Shown: positions 1 to 7,373 of the stretch, one piece after another | Layout: the number at the start of each line of letters is the position of its first letter | Numbering within the stretch: position 1 is the first letter of the stretch | Source of the DNA: Thalassospiraceae bacterium | GTDB lineage: Bacteria > Pseudomonadota > Alphaproteobacteria > Rhodospirillales > Magnetovibrionaceae | Length of the DNA stretch: 7,373 bases | Assembly (NCBI GenBank): GCA_030637205.1 | Contig: DAOVVL010000087.1 | Location: forward strand, 1-7,373 | Reading direction: 5' to 3' | Translations under genes and position numbers: made by a program | Notes under the pieces: generated by a model | The model's database searches: none | The model's input: the letters and a program-made list of their open reading frames with translations, nothing else | Told to the model about the DNA's origin: nothing

Positions 1-273
1 AACGTTGCGGCTTCGGTTCCCAACTCGACCGAGACCATCGACAGCGTGACCATTGCAGGCATGACGCCGGGTTCCGTTCTGACCAACGGTACCGACACGT
101 TTGAAATCGACGCCAGCGGATCGGTAACCCTGACGGCTGGCCAACTGGCCGGGTTAGAGCTGACGCCACCGGCTGATGACACCTCGGCGATGAATTTGAC
201 CTGCACGGCAACCTCAACCGACGGCACCAGCGCATCTGCGGATGTGGCGGTGGATATAACCCCGGTTGGCGAT
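1..273 (+). repeat. Ig/cadherin-like repeat 1 (partial)
   Basis: This is the C-terminal part of a unit homologous to the next one. VPNSTETI at 16-39 matches VPNSTETV at 349-372, an offset of 333 bp or 111 codons. Shared landmarks are VTIxG, GTD, LAGLELTP/LDGLTLTP and ATSTDG. The DNA is also similar around 16-60 and 349-393, suggesting tandem duplication. More units probably lie upstream. Confidence 0.8.
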
Positions 274-1752
274 ACACTGGTCGTTTCCATCAGCTCCCAA
301 GGCGGGGCGGAAGACGGCGGAGCTATCGAAATTACCGCCAGTGCCGATGTTCCCAATTCGACCGAAACCGTTTCCGGCGTGACCATCGGCGGCGTTCCTG
401 CCGGTGCGACCCTGTCTGCCGGTACGGATGCTGGCAACGGCAACTGGACTTTGGATGTTTCTGACCTTGACGGCCTGACCCTGACGCCCGTTGCCGACTG
501 GAGCGGTGAAGTAAACCTGAGCATTGATGCCACCTCAACCGATGGCGGTTCGGCCAGTGCGTCTGGCACATTTGAAGTGGCCGCAGTTGCCGATGACCCG
601 ACGCTGGGCATGACCATTGAAGCCCCAAGCGTGACCACCACCACCACAAATGAGGGAACGGTCGAAGGTTCGGATTACACCAACATGGAATTTGGTTCTC
701 AATATGCGGGCATGGCAAGCGAAACTATTGACGATTCCGGCTTCAACAAAATTGAAGGCGATGATGACCATCTTAGAGGCACCGAAGGCGATGACTTTAT
801 CGAAGGCGGGCAAGGTAAAGACCACCTGGATGGCAAAGGCGGAGACGACGTCCTTGTTGGTGATAAAGGTGAGGACAAGCTTCATGGCCACGAGGGTGCT
901 GACACCTTGTACGGCGGTTTGGGCAAAGACAGCCTTAAGGGTGGCGATGACGATGATTCGCTGTTTGGCGGATCAGGTGACGACCGGCTTGAAGGCGGTG
1001 AGGGAAATGACTGGATCGATGGCGGTTCAGGTGATGATACCCTGAAACTTTCCGGCGCTCGTGAAGAATATCTGGTCACCCGGTTGGGCGACAGCGATAC
1101 CTACATCGTTGAACATTTAAACGGTGGTGATGACGGTATCGATATGGTTCAAGGTGTGGAAAATTTCAAGTTTGATGACCACGACAATGACCACGAAAAT
1201 CGCGAGACCATGACGCTGGATGAAGTTCTCGACAGCAACCCGACCGGCGGCGAGGTGACGACATCAACATATGTCTATGACATCTCGTTCGATACCCAGC
1301 AAAACGATGCTGATGGTTCGGAAACGCTATCCGATGTTACGATTTCGGGCGTACCTTCCGGGGCCAGCCTTTCTCAAGGAACTGATAACGGTGACGGCTC
1401 GTGGACGCTTTCACCGACCGATATGCAGGGTCTGACCCTGACCACCGATGACAGCACCGGCGGGTTCTCGTTGAATGTGTCGGTTGATTCCACGGATGGC
1501 ACTTCTACCGCCACCACGGACTTCGATATCATGTTCGCCGATCCCAATACGCTGGAAGTTGATGGCGAGACTTACGACATGAGTTCGCTGAACGAAGGCG
1601 AAAGCGTGGATGTTTCGGCCACCGGTGGCACCATCGGTTCCGAGGTCACCCCGGCGGAAACCACCACAAACACCGATCCGGATACCGGTGATGGTTATAC
1701 GCTCACCGATACCACCACGGTGGATATTCCGGGCACCAGCGACAACAGCTAA
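1..1752 (+). CDS. C-terminal part of a giant RTX / Ig-like repeat protein, probable LapA-type adhesin (5' end outside window)
   Basis: The reading frame is open from base 1, so the GTG at 46 is internal and the start lies upstream. Visible in order are the end of one Ig/cadherin-like repeat (to about 273), a full 111-residue repeat (274-606), a Thr-rich linker, eleven RTX nonapeptides (763-1056), a typical post-RTX cap (1057-1233, with a GxDxVQGVENFKF-like motif), a third shorter Ig-like repeat (1267-1536) and an acidic Thr-rich tail ending in TSDNS. RTX proteins are exported by type I secretion and fold outside the cell on Ca2+; giant ones with Ig-like arrays act as surface adhesins. The tail lacks the hydrophobic last residues common in type I signals. 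One Cys (codon 202-204) is unusual for this class. The gene ends at a strong terminator. The adhesin role is inferred from architecture and from the nearby LapG-type protease; another large RTX exoprotein is possible. Confidence 0.85.
   Translation, partial: NVAASVPNSTETIDSVTIAGMTPGSVLTNGTDTFEIDASGSVTLTAGQLAGLELTPPADDTSAMNLTCTATSTDGTSASADVAVDITPVGDTLVVSISSQGGAEDGGAIEITASADVPNSTETVSGVTIGGVPAGATLSAGTDAGNGNWTLDVSDLDGLTLTPVADWSGEVNLSIDATSTDGGSASASGTFEVAAVADDPTLGMTIEAPSVTTTTTNEGTVEGSDYTNMEFGSQYAGMASETIDDSGFNKIEGDDDHLRGTEGDDFIEGGQGKDHLDGKGGDDVLVGDKGEDKLHGHEGADTLYGGLGKDSLKGGDDDDSLFGGSGDDRLEGGEGNDWIDGGSGDDTLKLSGAREEYLVTRLGDSDTYIVEHLNGGDDGIDMVQGVENFKFDDHDNDHENRETMTLDEVLDSNPTGGEVTTSTYVYDISFDTQQNDADGSETLSDVTISGVPSGASLSQGTDNGDGSWTLSPTDMQGLTLTTDDSTGGFSLNVSVDSTDGTSTATTDFDIMFADPNTLEVDGETYDMSSLNEGESVDVSATGGTIGSEVTPAETTTNTDPDTGDGYTLTDTTTVDIPGTSDNS
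274..606 (+). repeat. Ig/cadherin-like repeat 2 (complete, 111 residues)
   Basis: A complete extracellular beta-sandwich-type unit. It carries the motif series GGVPAGATLSAGTD, GNWTLDVSDLDGLTLTP, then ATSTDGGSASASG, and closes with VADDPTL. Such units stack as stalks in large type I-secreted surface proteins. The boundaries are set from the 111-residue periodicity and are approximate. Confidence 0.8.
763..1056 (+). repeat. RTX (hemolysin-type) nonapeptide array, 11 units
   Basis: Eleven consecutive 9-residue (27-bp) units fit the GGxGxDxLx consensus, for example DDFIEGGQG, ADTLYGGLG, DDSLFGGSG and NDWIDGGSG. These form a Ca2+-binding parallel beta-roll that folds after export. The unit at 925-951 ends in GGDD instead of GGxG, a mild deviation. 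The array is in perfect register with no insertions. Confidence 0.95.
1267..1536 (+). repeat. Ig/cadherin-like repeat 3, located after the RTX array
   Basis: VTISGVPSGASLSQGTD, GSWTLSPTDMQGLTLT and VDSTDGTSTATTDF match repeats 1 and 2 closely at protein level. The unit is about 90 residues, shorter than the 111-residue period upstream. It sits downstream of the RTX roll, whereas in most RTX adhesins such repeats precede the roll. Confidence 0.8.
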
Positions 1753-1799
1753 GTTCGGACCGGCTGACAGGGGAATAGTTCTCCAAGGCCAGACAGATG

Positions 1800-1839
1800 A
1801 AAACGGCGGCTTGCGGAAATTCCGGAGCCGCCGTTTTTT
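1800..1839. terminator. Rho-independent terminator of the RTX gene, probably bidirectional
   Basis: AAAACGGCGGC (1800-1810) pairs perfectly with GCCGCCGTTTT (1827-1837). An inner CGGA/TCCG pairing closes the loop, and a six-T run follows at 1834-1839. It lies 47 bp after the RTX stop. On the other strand the stem ends in four T, about 60 bp past the stop of the convergent receptor gene, so it may serve both. Confidence 0.9.
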
Positions 1840-1844
1840 ATTGT

Positions 1845-1892
1845 TTGCCGAGGGGGTGAACGGCCTTGATTATTGCCGAGGGGTTGAACGGC
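1845..1892. repeat. Pair of 20-bp direct repeats (19/20 identical), each a small stem-loop
   Basis: TTGCCGAGGGGGTGAACGGC at 1845-1864 recurs at 1873-1892 with one change (G to T), 28 bp apart. Within each copy GCCG and CGGC can form a 4-bp stem with a 10-nt loop. They lie between the terminator and the receptor gene stop, so they would be in the 3' untranslated part of the minus-strand transcript. Confidence 0.7.
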
Positions 1893-1897
1893 TAACT

Positions 1898-4102
1898 TTA
1901 TTCGTTGCCCGGTTTTTCGCGGTAGTGCGCCCAAAGTTCTTTGCCGCCCCGGTTTTCAAGGAAGTTGATCAATGCCGAAACCGGCTTGCGATCAAACTTG
2001 GACCCGGTTTCTTCCAACAGGATATCGGATACCTTTTCGAACGTCATGGCGTCGCGATAGGCGCGCGGGCTGATCATGCCGACAAAAGCGTTGGCCACGG
2101 AAAGAATACGTGCCGGCATCGGGAAATCTTCCCCGGTTTTACCCAGCGGACCGCTACCGTCGAGCGTTTCACCCATTTGTCGAACCGTATCAACCACCGG
2201 ACCGTCAAAGGTGACATCCTGCAATAAATCGGCGCTGACCAGATGGCTGTTCATCAACAGGTTGCGTTCTTCGTCGCTGAGATCCCCGGCTTTGGTCAGC
2301 ACATCGGGCGAAATAAAGATTTTGCCCAAATTCATCAGGCTGCCGGCAATTTCCACCGCCTTGGAGTTTTCTTCTTCGACAGCCATTTCTTCAGCAATGG
2401 CCTTGGCGACCTCGGCAACATGGGAAGAATGGTTCGACGAAAACGGATCGCGGCGATCGACCACGCTGACCAGCGTATTGATGAGTTGGTGCAACATCTT
2501 TTCACTGCGCCGACGCTCGCGCGTTAATTCTGTGATGTCGTCCAAAATCATTAACACACCGGGCGGGTGGTCGCGGTCGCCACGCAATGGAATGTGGTCC
2601 GACTTGATGACTTGTAATTCGGCATCCGCACCACCGTCGTCGTCACCAAATACTGTGATGTGTTGTTCGCGCGCGCCATCGCGATCATCGGTTTTTTCAA
2701 ACAGATCAAGCACGCCCTTGTTAATATCTGCCCACGCCTGCGCCTTGATCGGGCCGATAACCGAAGCCATGGTCTTGCCCATCATGTCGGCGGCCGCGAT
2801 CCCCGCATTTATGGCTGCCGGTTCATTGGCATAGGTATAGGTGGTGGTGCCATCCACGGCCACGATCTCGGTCGGTTGCGAGTTGGATATCAGGTTCATG
2901 AATTTGGACAGGTTTTCAAATCGCGTCGATGAAAGGCGGAAGTTTTCTGCCGCCTGGGTGGCGCGCAATGAGCTGCCATGGCGCCATACCGCAATAATGG
3001 CAACGCTCACGCCGACAATAATCAATGAAAACACGGTAATCAGGGTATTGAGGCGCGTCTCGGTTTCGGCCATGGCCTCATTGCGGTCGATCTTGCGCAC
3101 CAACACCCAGTCGATATTGGCGATGGGCCTTGAAACCATCAAAACCTGGTTTCCGGCATAGTCGCGCAGTTCGCCAAATCCACCCGGTTTTTCAACGGCG
3201 TAGGCTGCATCCAGTTCCGGCGTATCAATTGCCAGTTCACGCTTGAGCGCCTGGGTGCCGTCCATCAGCGGGCTTAAATATTGCACCGTGGTGTTGCTCG
3301 GGCGCACCAGATAGGTCTCGGCAGTTTTAGTTGTCTGGCCGGGCTGTTTAAGCTTCGAGAACAGGTCTTCATCAACCACCCGCAAACCCACCACGGCGCC
3401 GATGCCGCGCGCGCTTTCATCATCCTGAATCCCATAGACGGGCAGGGCAAATCCGATGGTCGGCAGATTGGACGCGCCCAGGAATATATCAATGACCACC
3501 GGTTCGCCTTGCAGCGCCAACTCAACGGCTTCGCGAATGGCGGGCGACAATGGCGGCATACTGGGCGAACTGGTGACGGGCTTACCATCGGCATTAATCA
3601 GGCCAATACCGGCAACCCCGGCGCGTTCAATATTGGCGGAAACTTCTGCGGCTTCGATGGGTGGCTTGAAGCCGCTTCGTTCCGCAATGGCGGTCAGGAC
3701 ATTTCTCAAAAATTGCGTTTCGGCGGCACCATCGCTGGCGAACGGGTCATCGCTTTTCTGGTCTTTGGCTGATGCAATTTCGGTCATGTAAAGTTGCAGG
3801 GAAGCATTTTCCGACAGTTCGCGCATAACCGCGAAATTATCTTCGATCCATGCATTGACGTCGGCGGCGCGTGAATCAGCAACGATGCTCAAGCGCACCT
3901 GCCATTGTTGCAGGTCGCGGGCGCGCTCATCCTCGACAAACTTGAACGCAAAAAGAACGGCGATCACCAGGGTGGCAAGCATGCCAACGCCGACAGCAAT
4001 GGTTTTCATATTGACGGGGCGCTTGGCATCTTCAAGTTGCGCTTCACCCGCAGCCTTTGCAGCCTCGACATCCTTGGGTTGTTCGGAATTTTCCCCGCTC
4101 AA
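1898..4102 (-). CDS. Membrane Cache-PAS receptor with degenerate HD-GYP domain; candidate c-di-GMP effector
   Basis: 734 residues. TM1 is at about 33-55, followed by a periplasmic double-Cache-like sensor (56-350), TM2 (352-373), a PAS domain (about 395-527, ending in a DDITE motif) and an HD-GYP fold (533-720). HD-GYP enzymes hydrolyse cyclic di-GMP with a metal centre. Here the fold is recognisable (DRRDPF..NHSSHV, ILSVANAF, SPRAYR), but LHDIGK reads LMNLGK (590-591), the HHE motif reads MGE (643-645), GYP reads GPL and the Asp of VAD is Asn671. H558 and H620 remain. Catalysis is therefore unlikely, and ligand sensing or scaffolding is more plausible. The start is TTG with a strong GGGGGAAG site 5 nt upstream; an in-frame TAG lies at 4115-4117. 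The alternative start is ATG at residue 32, with no clear ribosome site. The gene is divergent from the LapG-type protease gene. Confidence 0.9.
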   Translation of the reverse strand: MSGENSEQPKDVEAAKAAGEAQLEDAKRPVNMKTIAVGVGMLATLVIAVLFAFKFVEDERARDLQQWQVRLSIVADSRAADVNAWIEDNFAVMRELSENASLQLYMTEIASAKDQKSDDPFASDGAAETQFLRNVLTAIAERSGFKPPIEAAEVSANIERAGVAGIGLINADGKPVTSSPSMPPLSPAIREAVELALQGEPVVIDIFLGASNLPTIGFALPVYGIQDDESARGIGAVVGLRVVDEDLFSKLKQPGQTTKTAETYLVRPSNTTVQYLSPLMDGTQALKRELAIDTPELDAAYAVEKPGGFGELRDYAGNQVLMVSRPIANIDWVLVRKIDRNEAMAETETRLNTLITVFSLIIVGVSVAIIAVWRHGSSLRATQAAENFRLSSTRFENLSKFMNLISNSQPTEIVAVDGTTTYTYANEPAAINAGIAAADMMGKTMASVIGPIKAQAWADINKGVLDLFEKTDDRDGAREQHITVFGDDDGGADAELQVIKSDHIPLRGDRDHPPGVLMILDDITELTRERRRSEKMLHQLINTLVSVVDRRDPFSSNHSSHVAEVAKAIAEEMAVEEENSKAVEIAGSLMNLGKIFISPDVLTKAGDLSDEERNLLMNSHLVSADLLQDVTFDGPVVDTVRQMGETLDGSGPLGKTGEDFPMPARILSVANAFVGMISPRAYRDAMTFEKVSDILLEETGSKFDRKPVSALINFLENRGGKELWAHYREKPGNE

Positions 4103-4107
4103 AACGA

Positions 4108-4115
4108 CTTCCCCC
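4108..4115 (-). promoter_or_regulatory. Ribosome binding site deciding a TTG start
   Basis: On the minus strand GGGGGAAG lies 5 nt before TTG at 4102-4100. No ATG or GTG occurs in frame between the upstream stop codon (4115-4117) and this TTG, so this site is the main support for the rare start codon. Confidence 0.65.
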
Positions 4116-4203
4116 TATATTTTTTTAGGCTGACATGATCTTCGCCAACATCAATTAGCAATGACTTTAGCGGTTTGCCAAGGGCTTCGCAAAGGACGAA
4201 TAA

Positions 4204-4230
4204 TTGTCTCATAACCTACTGAAATATAAC
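4204..4230 (+). promoter_or_regulatory. Possible sigma-70 promoter for the LapG-type protease gene
   Basis: TTGTCT (4204-4209) and TATAAC (4225-4230) resemble -35 and -10 boxes, though the 15-bp spacer is short. Transcription would begin near 4237, leaving about 45 nt of leader before ATG 4282. If real, it rules out the TTG at 4204 as a translation start. Confidence 0.25.
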
Positions 4231-4281
4231 ATAAAATCACCCCATTGTGGGGGCGGGTTTAAGGATTTATACTGCCCCTCA

Positions 4282-4989
4282 ATGCCAGATTGTGCCCACC
4301 ATCGCCGTGTTCAGACACGCCTGAAAGTGAAACGACACATCAAGTGTGGTGCAATCGCGGCTGCATTGTTTATGTCGCCTTTTCTGATGTCTGCCAACGT
4401 AGCTACGGCCGCACCGGCACCCAGTTTTTTCAATTCGACCGAGCAGGTTAATTCAGACCTCAAGCCCTTCAAGAAATGGACCGGCGCTCTAAAACGCTAT
4501 TCCAAGAATGAAGCGGCCAGAAAAGGTGGCCCCTGTGGCGGTAAGGAACTGAACGCATGCAGTTACGGTAAATGGATGGCGTTTCTCGAAGGCATCAAGG
4601 GCAAGGATGCGGCGACCCAGGTGCGCGAGGTCAACAATTACATGAACCGCGCGCCATATATCACCGATAACAAAAACTGGGGCGAAAAGGATTACTGGGC
4701 GGTGCCCAGCGAATTCATGGCCAAGTTTGGCGACTGCGAAGACTATGCCATCGCTAAATACATGTCGTTGCGCCTTCTGGGATTTAAGGAAGAAAACATG
4801 CGCGTTGTCGCGGTTAAGGACATGAACCTGAAGGTTGGCCACGCCATTCTGGTGGTTTTTTTCGGCAAGAAATCATACGTCCTGGATAACCAGATCAAGC
4901 AGGTGATCTCGACCACCAAGGTCAGGCATTACATGCCGGTCTTTTCCATCAACGCGTCTTCGTGGTGGAAACACTTACCCGCGTCTTGA
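4282..4989 (+). CDS. lapG: LapG-type periplasmic cysteine protease (bacterial transglutaminase-like, BTLCP family)
   Basis: 235 residues from ATG 4282. An N-terminal basic stretch, a hydrophobic core (about 22-38) and an ATAA|PAP region indicate Sec export. The catalytic triad is visible: Cys152 in FGDCEDYA, His187 in VGHAIL and Asp202 in YVLDNQ. The Asp and Glu flanking Cys match residues reported to bind Ca2+ in LapG. Characterised LapG cleaves the N-terminal retention module of LapA-type RTX adhesins and is restrained by the c-di-GMP receptor LapD. The start is uncertain: the frame extends back to TTG 4204 and includes a GTG at 4327. None has a well-spaced ribosome site (AAGGA lies 16 nt before ATG 4282), but 4282 gives the most sensible signal peptide. 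The adhesin-like gene and degenerate HD-GYP receptor nearby fit a Lap-like role. Family assignment is firm; the substrate is inferred. Confidence 0.88.
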   Translation: MPDCAHHRRVQTRLKVKRHIKCGAIAAALFMSPFLMSANVATAAPAPSFFNSTEQVNSDLKPFKKWTGALKRYSKNEAARKGGPCGGKELNACSYGKWMAFLEGIKGKDAATQVREVNNYMNRAPYITDNKNWGEKDYWAVPSEFMAKFGDCEDYAIAKYMSLRLLGFKEENMRVVAVKDMNLKVGHAILVVFFGKKSYVLDNQIKQVISTTKVRHYMPVFSINASSWWKHLPAS

Positions 4990-5023
4990 TGATTTTTCTT
5001 AAAATTTAATTAGACCGATGAAG

Positions 5024-5281
5024 TCAGTCGCGCCGTTCCACATCTGTTCGGCGGCTCTGGGCGCGTCGCACGTCAACCTCGCGGCGTTCAGTTTCATTGC
5101 GGCGATAGGGCGGGGTGCGGCGCTCAGTTTCATTGCCGGCATCCGCGTTAAGGCGGCGTTCTTCGTCAGATCGACGACAATCGGGTTCACGGCGTTCCTC
5201 GTTGTCGCGGCGGTCATCTTTTACACGACGCGTCTCGGAACTGCGGAACTCTCTTCCCTTGTAATCAGACTGTTTTGGCAT
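5024..5281 (-). CDS. Small Arg-rich protein with RR hexad repeats, function unknown
   Basis: 85 residues, 24 of them Arg. RR dipeptides fall at 18, 24, 30, 36, 42, 54, 60, 66 and 72, a strict six-residue period with one skipped unit (AG at 48-49), then at 77 and 83 after a one-residue slip. Intervening positions are rich in Asp and Glu (RRDNEE, RRSDEE, RRNETE), so the protein is highly charged, lacks hydrophobic segments and is probably disordered or extended. ATG 5281 has AAGGG 10 nt upstream. I cannot name the family; a similar RRxxxx style occurs in uncharacterised proteobacterial proteins. The opposite strand also carries a 148-codon frame (5018-5464), which is Ala-rich as expected for the complement of Arg codons and lacks a ribosome site, so the minus strand is preferred. 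The gene is convergent with lapG and divergent from prfC. Confidence 0.6.
   Translation of the reverse strand: MPKQSDYKGREFRSSETRRVKDDRRDNEERREPDCRRSDEERRLNADAGNETERRTPPYRRNETERREVDVRRAQSRRTDVERRD
5030..5230 (-). repeat. 18-bp period hexapeptide array (RRxxxx)
   Basis: Eleven RR pairs occur in 67 residues with six-residue spacing. Some copies are still similar in DNA: on the plus strand CAGTTTCATTGC appears twice, 36 bp apart (two periods), encoding the NETE portions. This points to growth by tandem duplication. Confidence 0.7.
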
Positions 5282-5334
5282 ATTTTTGATACCCTTGAAT
5301 ATTTTCGATTCTCAGGGCACCCCAAGGCTCAAGT

Positions 5335-5354
5335 ATTTCAGATTTCCTTGAAAT
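5335..5354. promoter_or_regulatory. Inverted repeat in the divergent intergenic region (possible operator)
   Basis: ATTTCA (5335-5340) and TGAAAT (5349-5354) are perfect inverted arms around an 8-nt spacer. They lie between the RR-hexad gene and prfC. The 187-bp region (5282-5468) holds no convincing promoter by eye, so the role is uncertain and chance is possible in this AT-rich patch. Confidence 0.2.
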
Positions 5355-5468
5355 CGGCAACAAAGCACTGGGGCCACGCGAAAATATGGCGACATTCGCC
5401 TCGCTTTCCCCTAAACAATCCCCATCCACCAGTCACCCGGGCCCAGCAACAGGAACCCCCTTGAACCC

Positions 5469-7061
<1,593 letters not shown>

Positions 7062-7078
7062 AGCCGCGGAAGTGTGCG

Positions 7079-7373
7079 TTAGCCGCGCACCTTGACGTTG
7101 CTTTTTACGCTGCGCACCCCTTCAACACCCTTAACCACCCGGATGGCCTTGGCCAGCTCACCTTTGCTCAGCGCCCGGCCAAACAGGAAAACGCGCCCGC
7201 CAACTGAGCGCCAGCGGAAATTGGTGACGTTTACGCCCTTGGCGTCCAGCAAAAGCGCATTGATCTTGGTTTCGATCACGGCGTCCTCAACAAAACCTTC
7301 AACCGCGCCTTTTTCTGCTTCCAGGTCTGACCTGACGAATATCTCGTTGGTAACAACCCGCACCCGTTTAACC
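7079..7373 (-). CDS. BON-domain protein, C-terminal part (5' end outside window)
   Basis: 98 codons are visible and the frame stays open to the window edge, so the GTG at 7363 is probably internal. The segment AVIETKINALLLDA, then GGRVFLFGRALSKGELAKAIRVVKGVEGVRSVKSNVKV is a complete BON domain, with the VxLxG strand and the GVxxVxxxxxV ending. The preceding VRVVTNEIFVRSD looks like the end of an earlier BON domain, as in two-BON OsmY/DolP-type envelope proteins. These are usually periplasmic or outer-membrane lipoproteins that bind membrane lipids and help envelope stress tolerance. The signal peptide, if any, lies outside the window. Family assignment is good; localisation is inferred. TAA stop at 7081-7079. 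Confidence 0.85.
   Translation of the reverse strand, partial: VKRVRVVTNEIFVRSDLEAEKGAVEGFVEDAVIETKINALLLDAKGVNVTNFRWRSVGGRVFLFGRALSKGELAKAIRVVKGVEGVRSVKSNVKVRG

Noticed and set aside
763..1056. 27-bp periodic DNA as a possible CRISPR or tandem satellite
   Set aside because: The periodicity is fully explained by in-frame RTX nonapeptides; the units vary in sequence and there are no spacers.
1610..2227. 205-codon plus-strand frame spanning the RTX gene end and the receptor gene
   Set aside because: It overlaps two well-supported genes and the terminator, and has no recognisable domain.
4204..4281. N-terminal extension of the LapG-type protease from TTG 4204
   Set aside because: It would add 26 residues before the signal peptide, has no ribosome site and overlaps the likely promoter.
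5388..5400. GGCGA-CAT-TCGCC hairpin upstream of prfC
   Set aside because: The stem is only five pairs with no T run and no conserved motif; probably chance.
5018..5464. 148-codon plus-strand frame opposite the RR-hexad gene
   Set aside because: It has no ribosome site, its Ala-rich composition is what the complement of Arg-rich codons yields, and its second half is low-complexity intergenic sequence. The minus-strand frame has a ribosome site and a regular repeat.
7073..7090. GTGCG/CGCAC inverted repeat between prfC and the BON gene as a terminator
   Set aside because: Short stem, no T run on either strand, and it overlaps the BON gene's last codons.

Overview
The window most likely comes from an alphaproteobacterium, perhaps a marine or aquatic Rhodospirillales-type organism. 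The grounds are moderate GC, many Cache/PAS/HD-GYP-like signalling residues, a two-BON-type lipoprotein-like tail and a typical proteobacterial prfC. This placement is inferred from protein style only; no rRNA or other marker is present.

Layout, left to right. (1) 1-1752, + strand: the 3' end of a large secreted repeat protein. It has two Ig/cadherin-like repeats, an RTX calcium-binding beta-roll, a post-RTX cap, a third Ig-like repeat and an acidic Ser/Thr-rich tail. (2) 1800-1892: a strong hairpin-T terminator, probably bidirectional, and a pair of near-identical 20-bp repeats. (3) 1898-4102, - strand: a two-TM inner-membrane receptor with a periplasmic double-Cache-like sensor, a PAS domain and an HD-GYP domain that has lost most of its metal ligands. 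(4) 4282-4989, + strand, divergent from gene 3: a secreted LapG-type (BTLCP) cysteine protease with an intact Cys-His-Asp triad. (5) 5024-5281, - strand: a small Arg-rich protein with RR dipeptides every six residues. (6) 5469-7061, + strand: prfC, peptide chain release factor 3. (7) 7079-7373, - strand: the C-terminal part of a BON-domain protein that runs off the window.

The most interesting reading is that genes 1, 3 and 4 form one adhesion-control module. In the known Lap system, LapG cleaves a giant RTX adhesin (LapA) from the outer membrane unless it is held by LapD, an inner-membrane protein whose degenerate GGDEF/EAL domains bind c-di-GMP. Here the adhesin-like protein and the LapG-like protease flank a receptor with LapD-like topology. 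Its cytoplasmic output is a degenerate HD-GYP rather than degenerate GGDEF/EAL. A LapD analogue built on a dead HD-GYP would be a new version of the switch. The sequence supports the parts and their proximity; the functional link is inference. prfC and the BON gene look like ordinary housekeeping or envelope neighbours.
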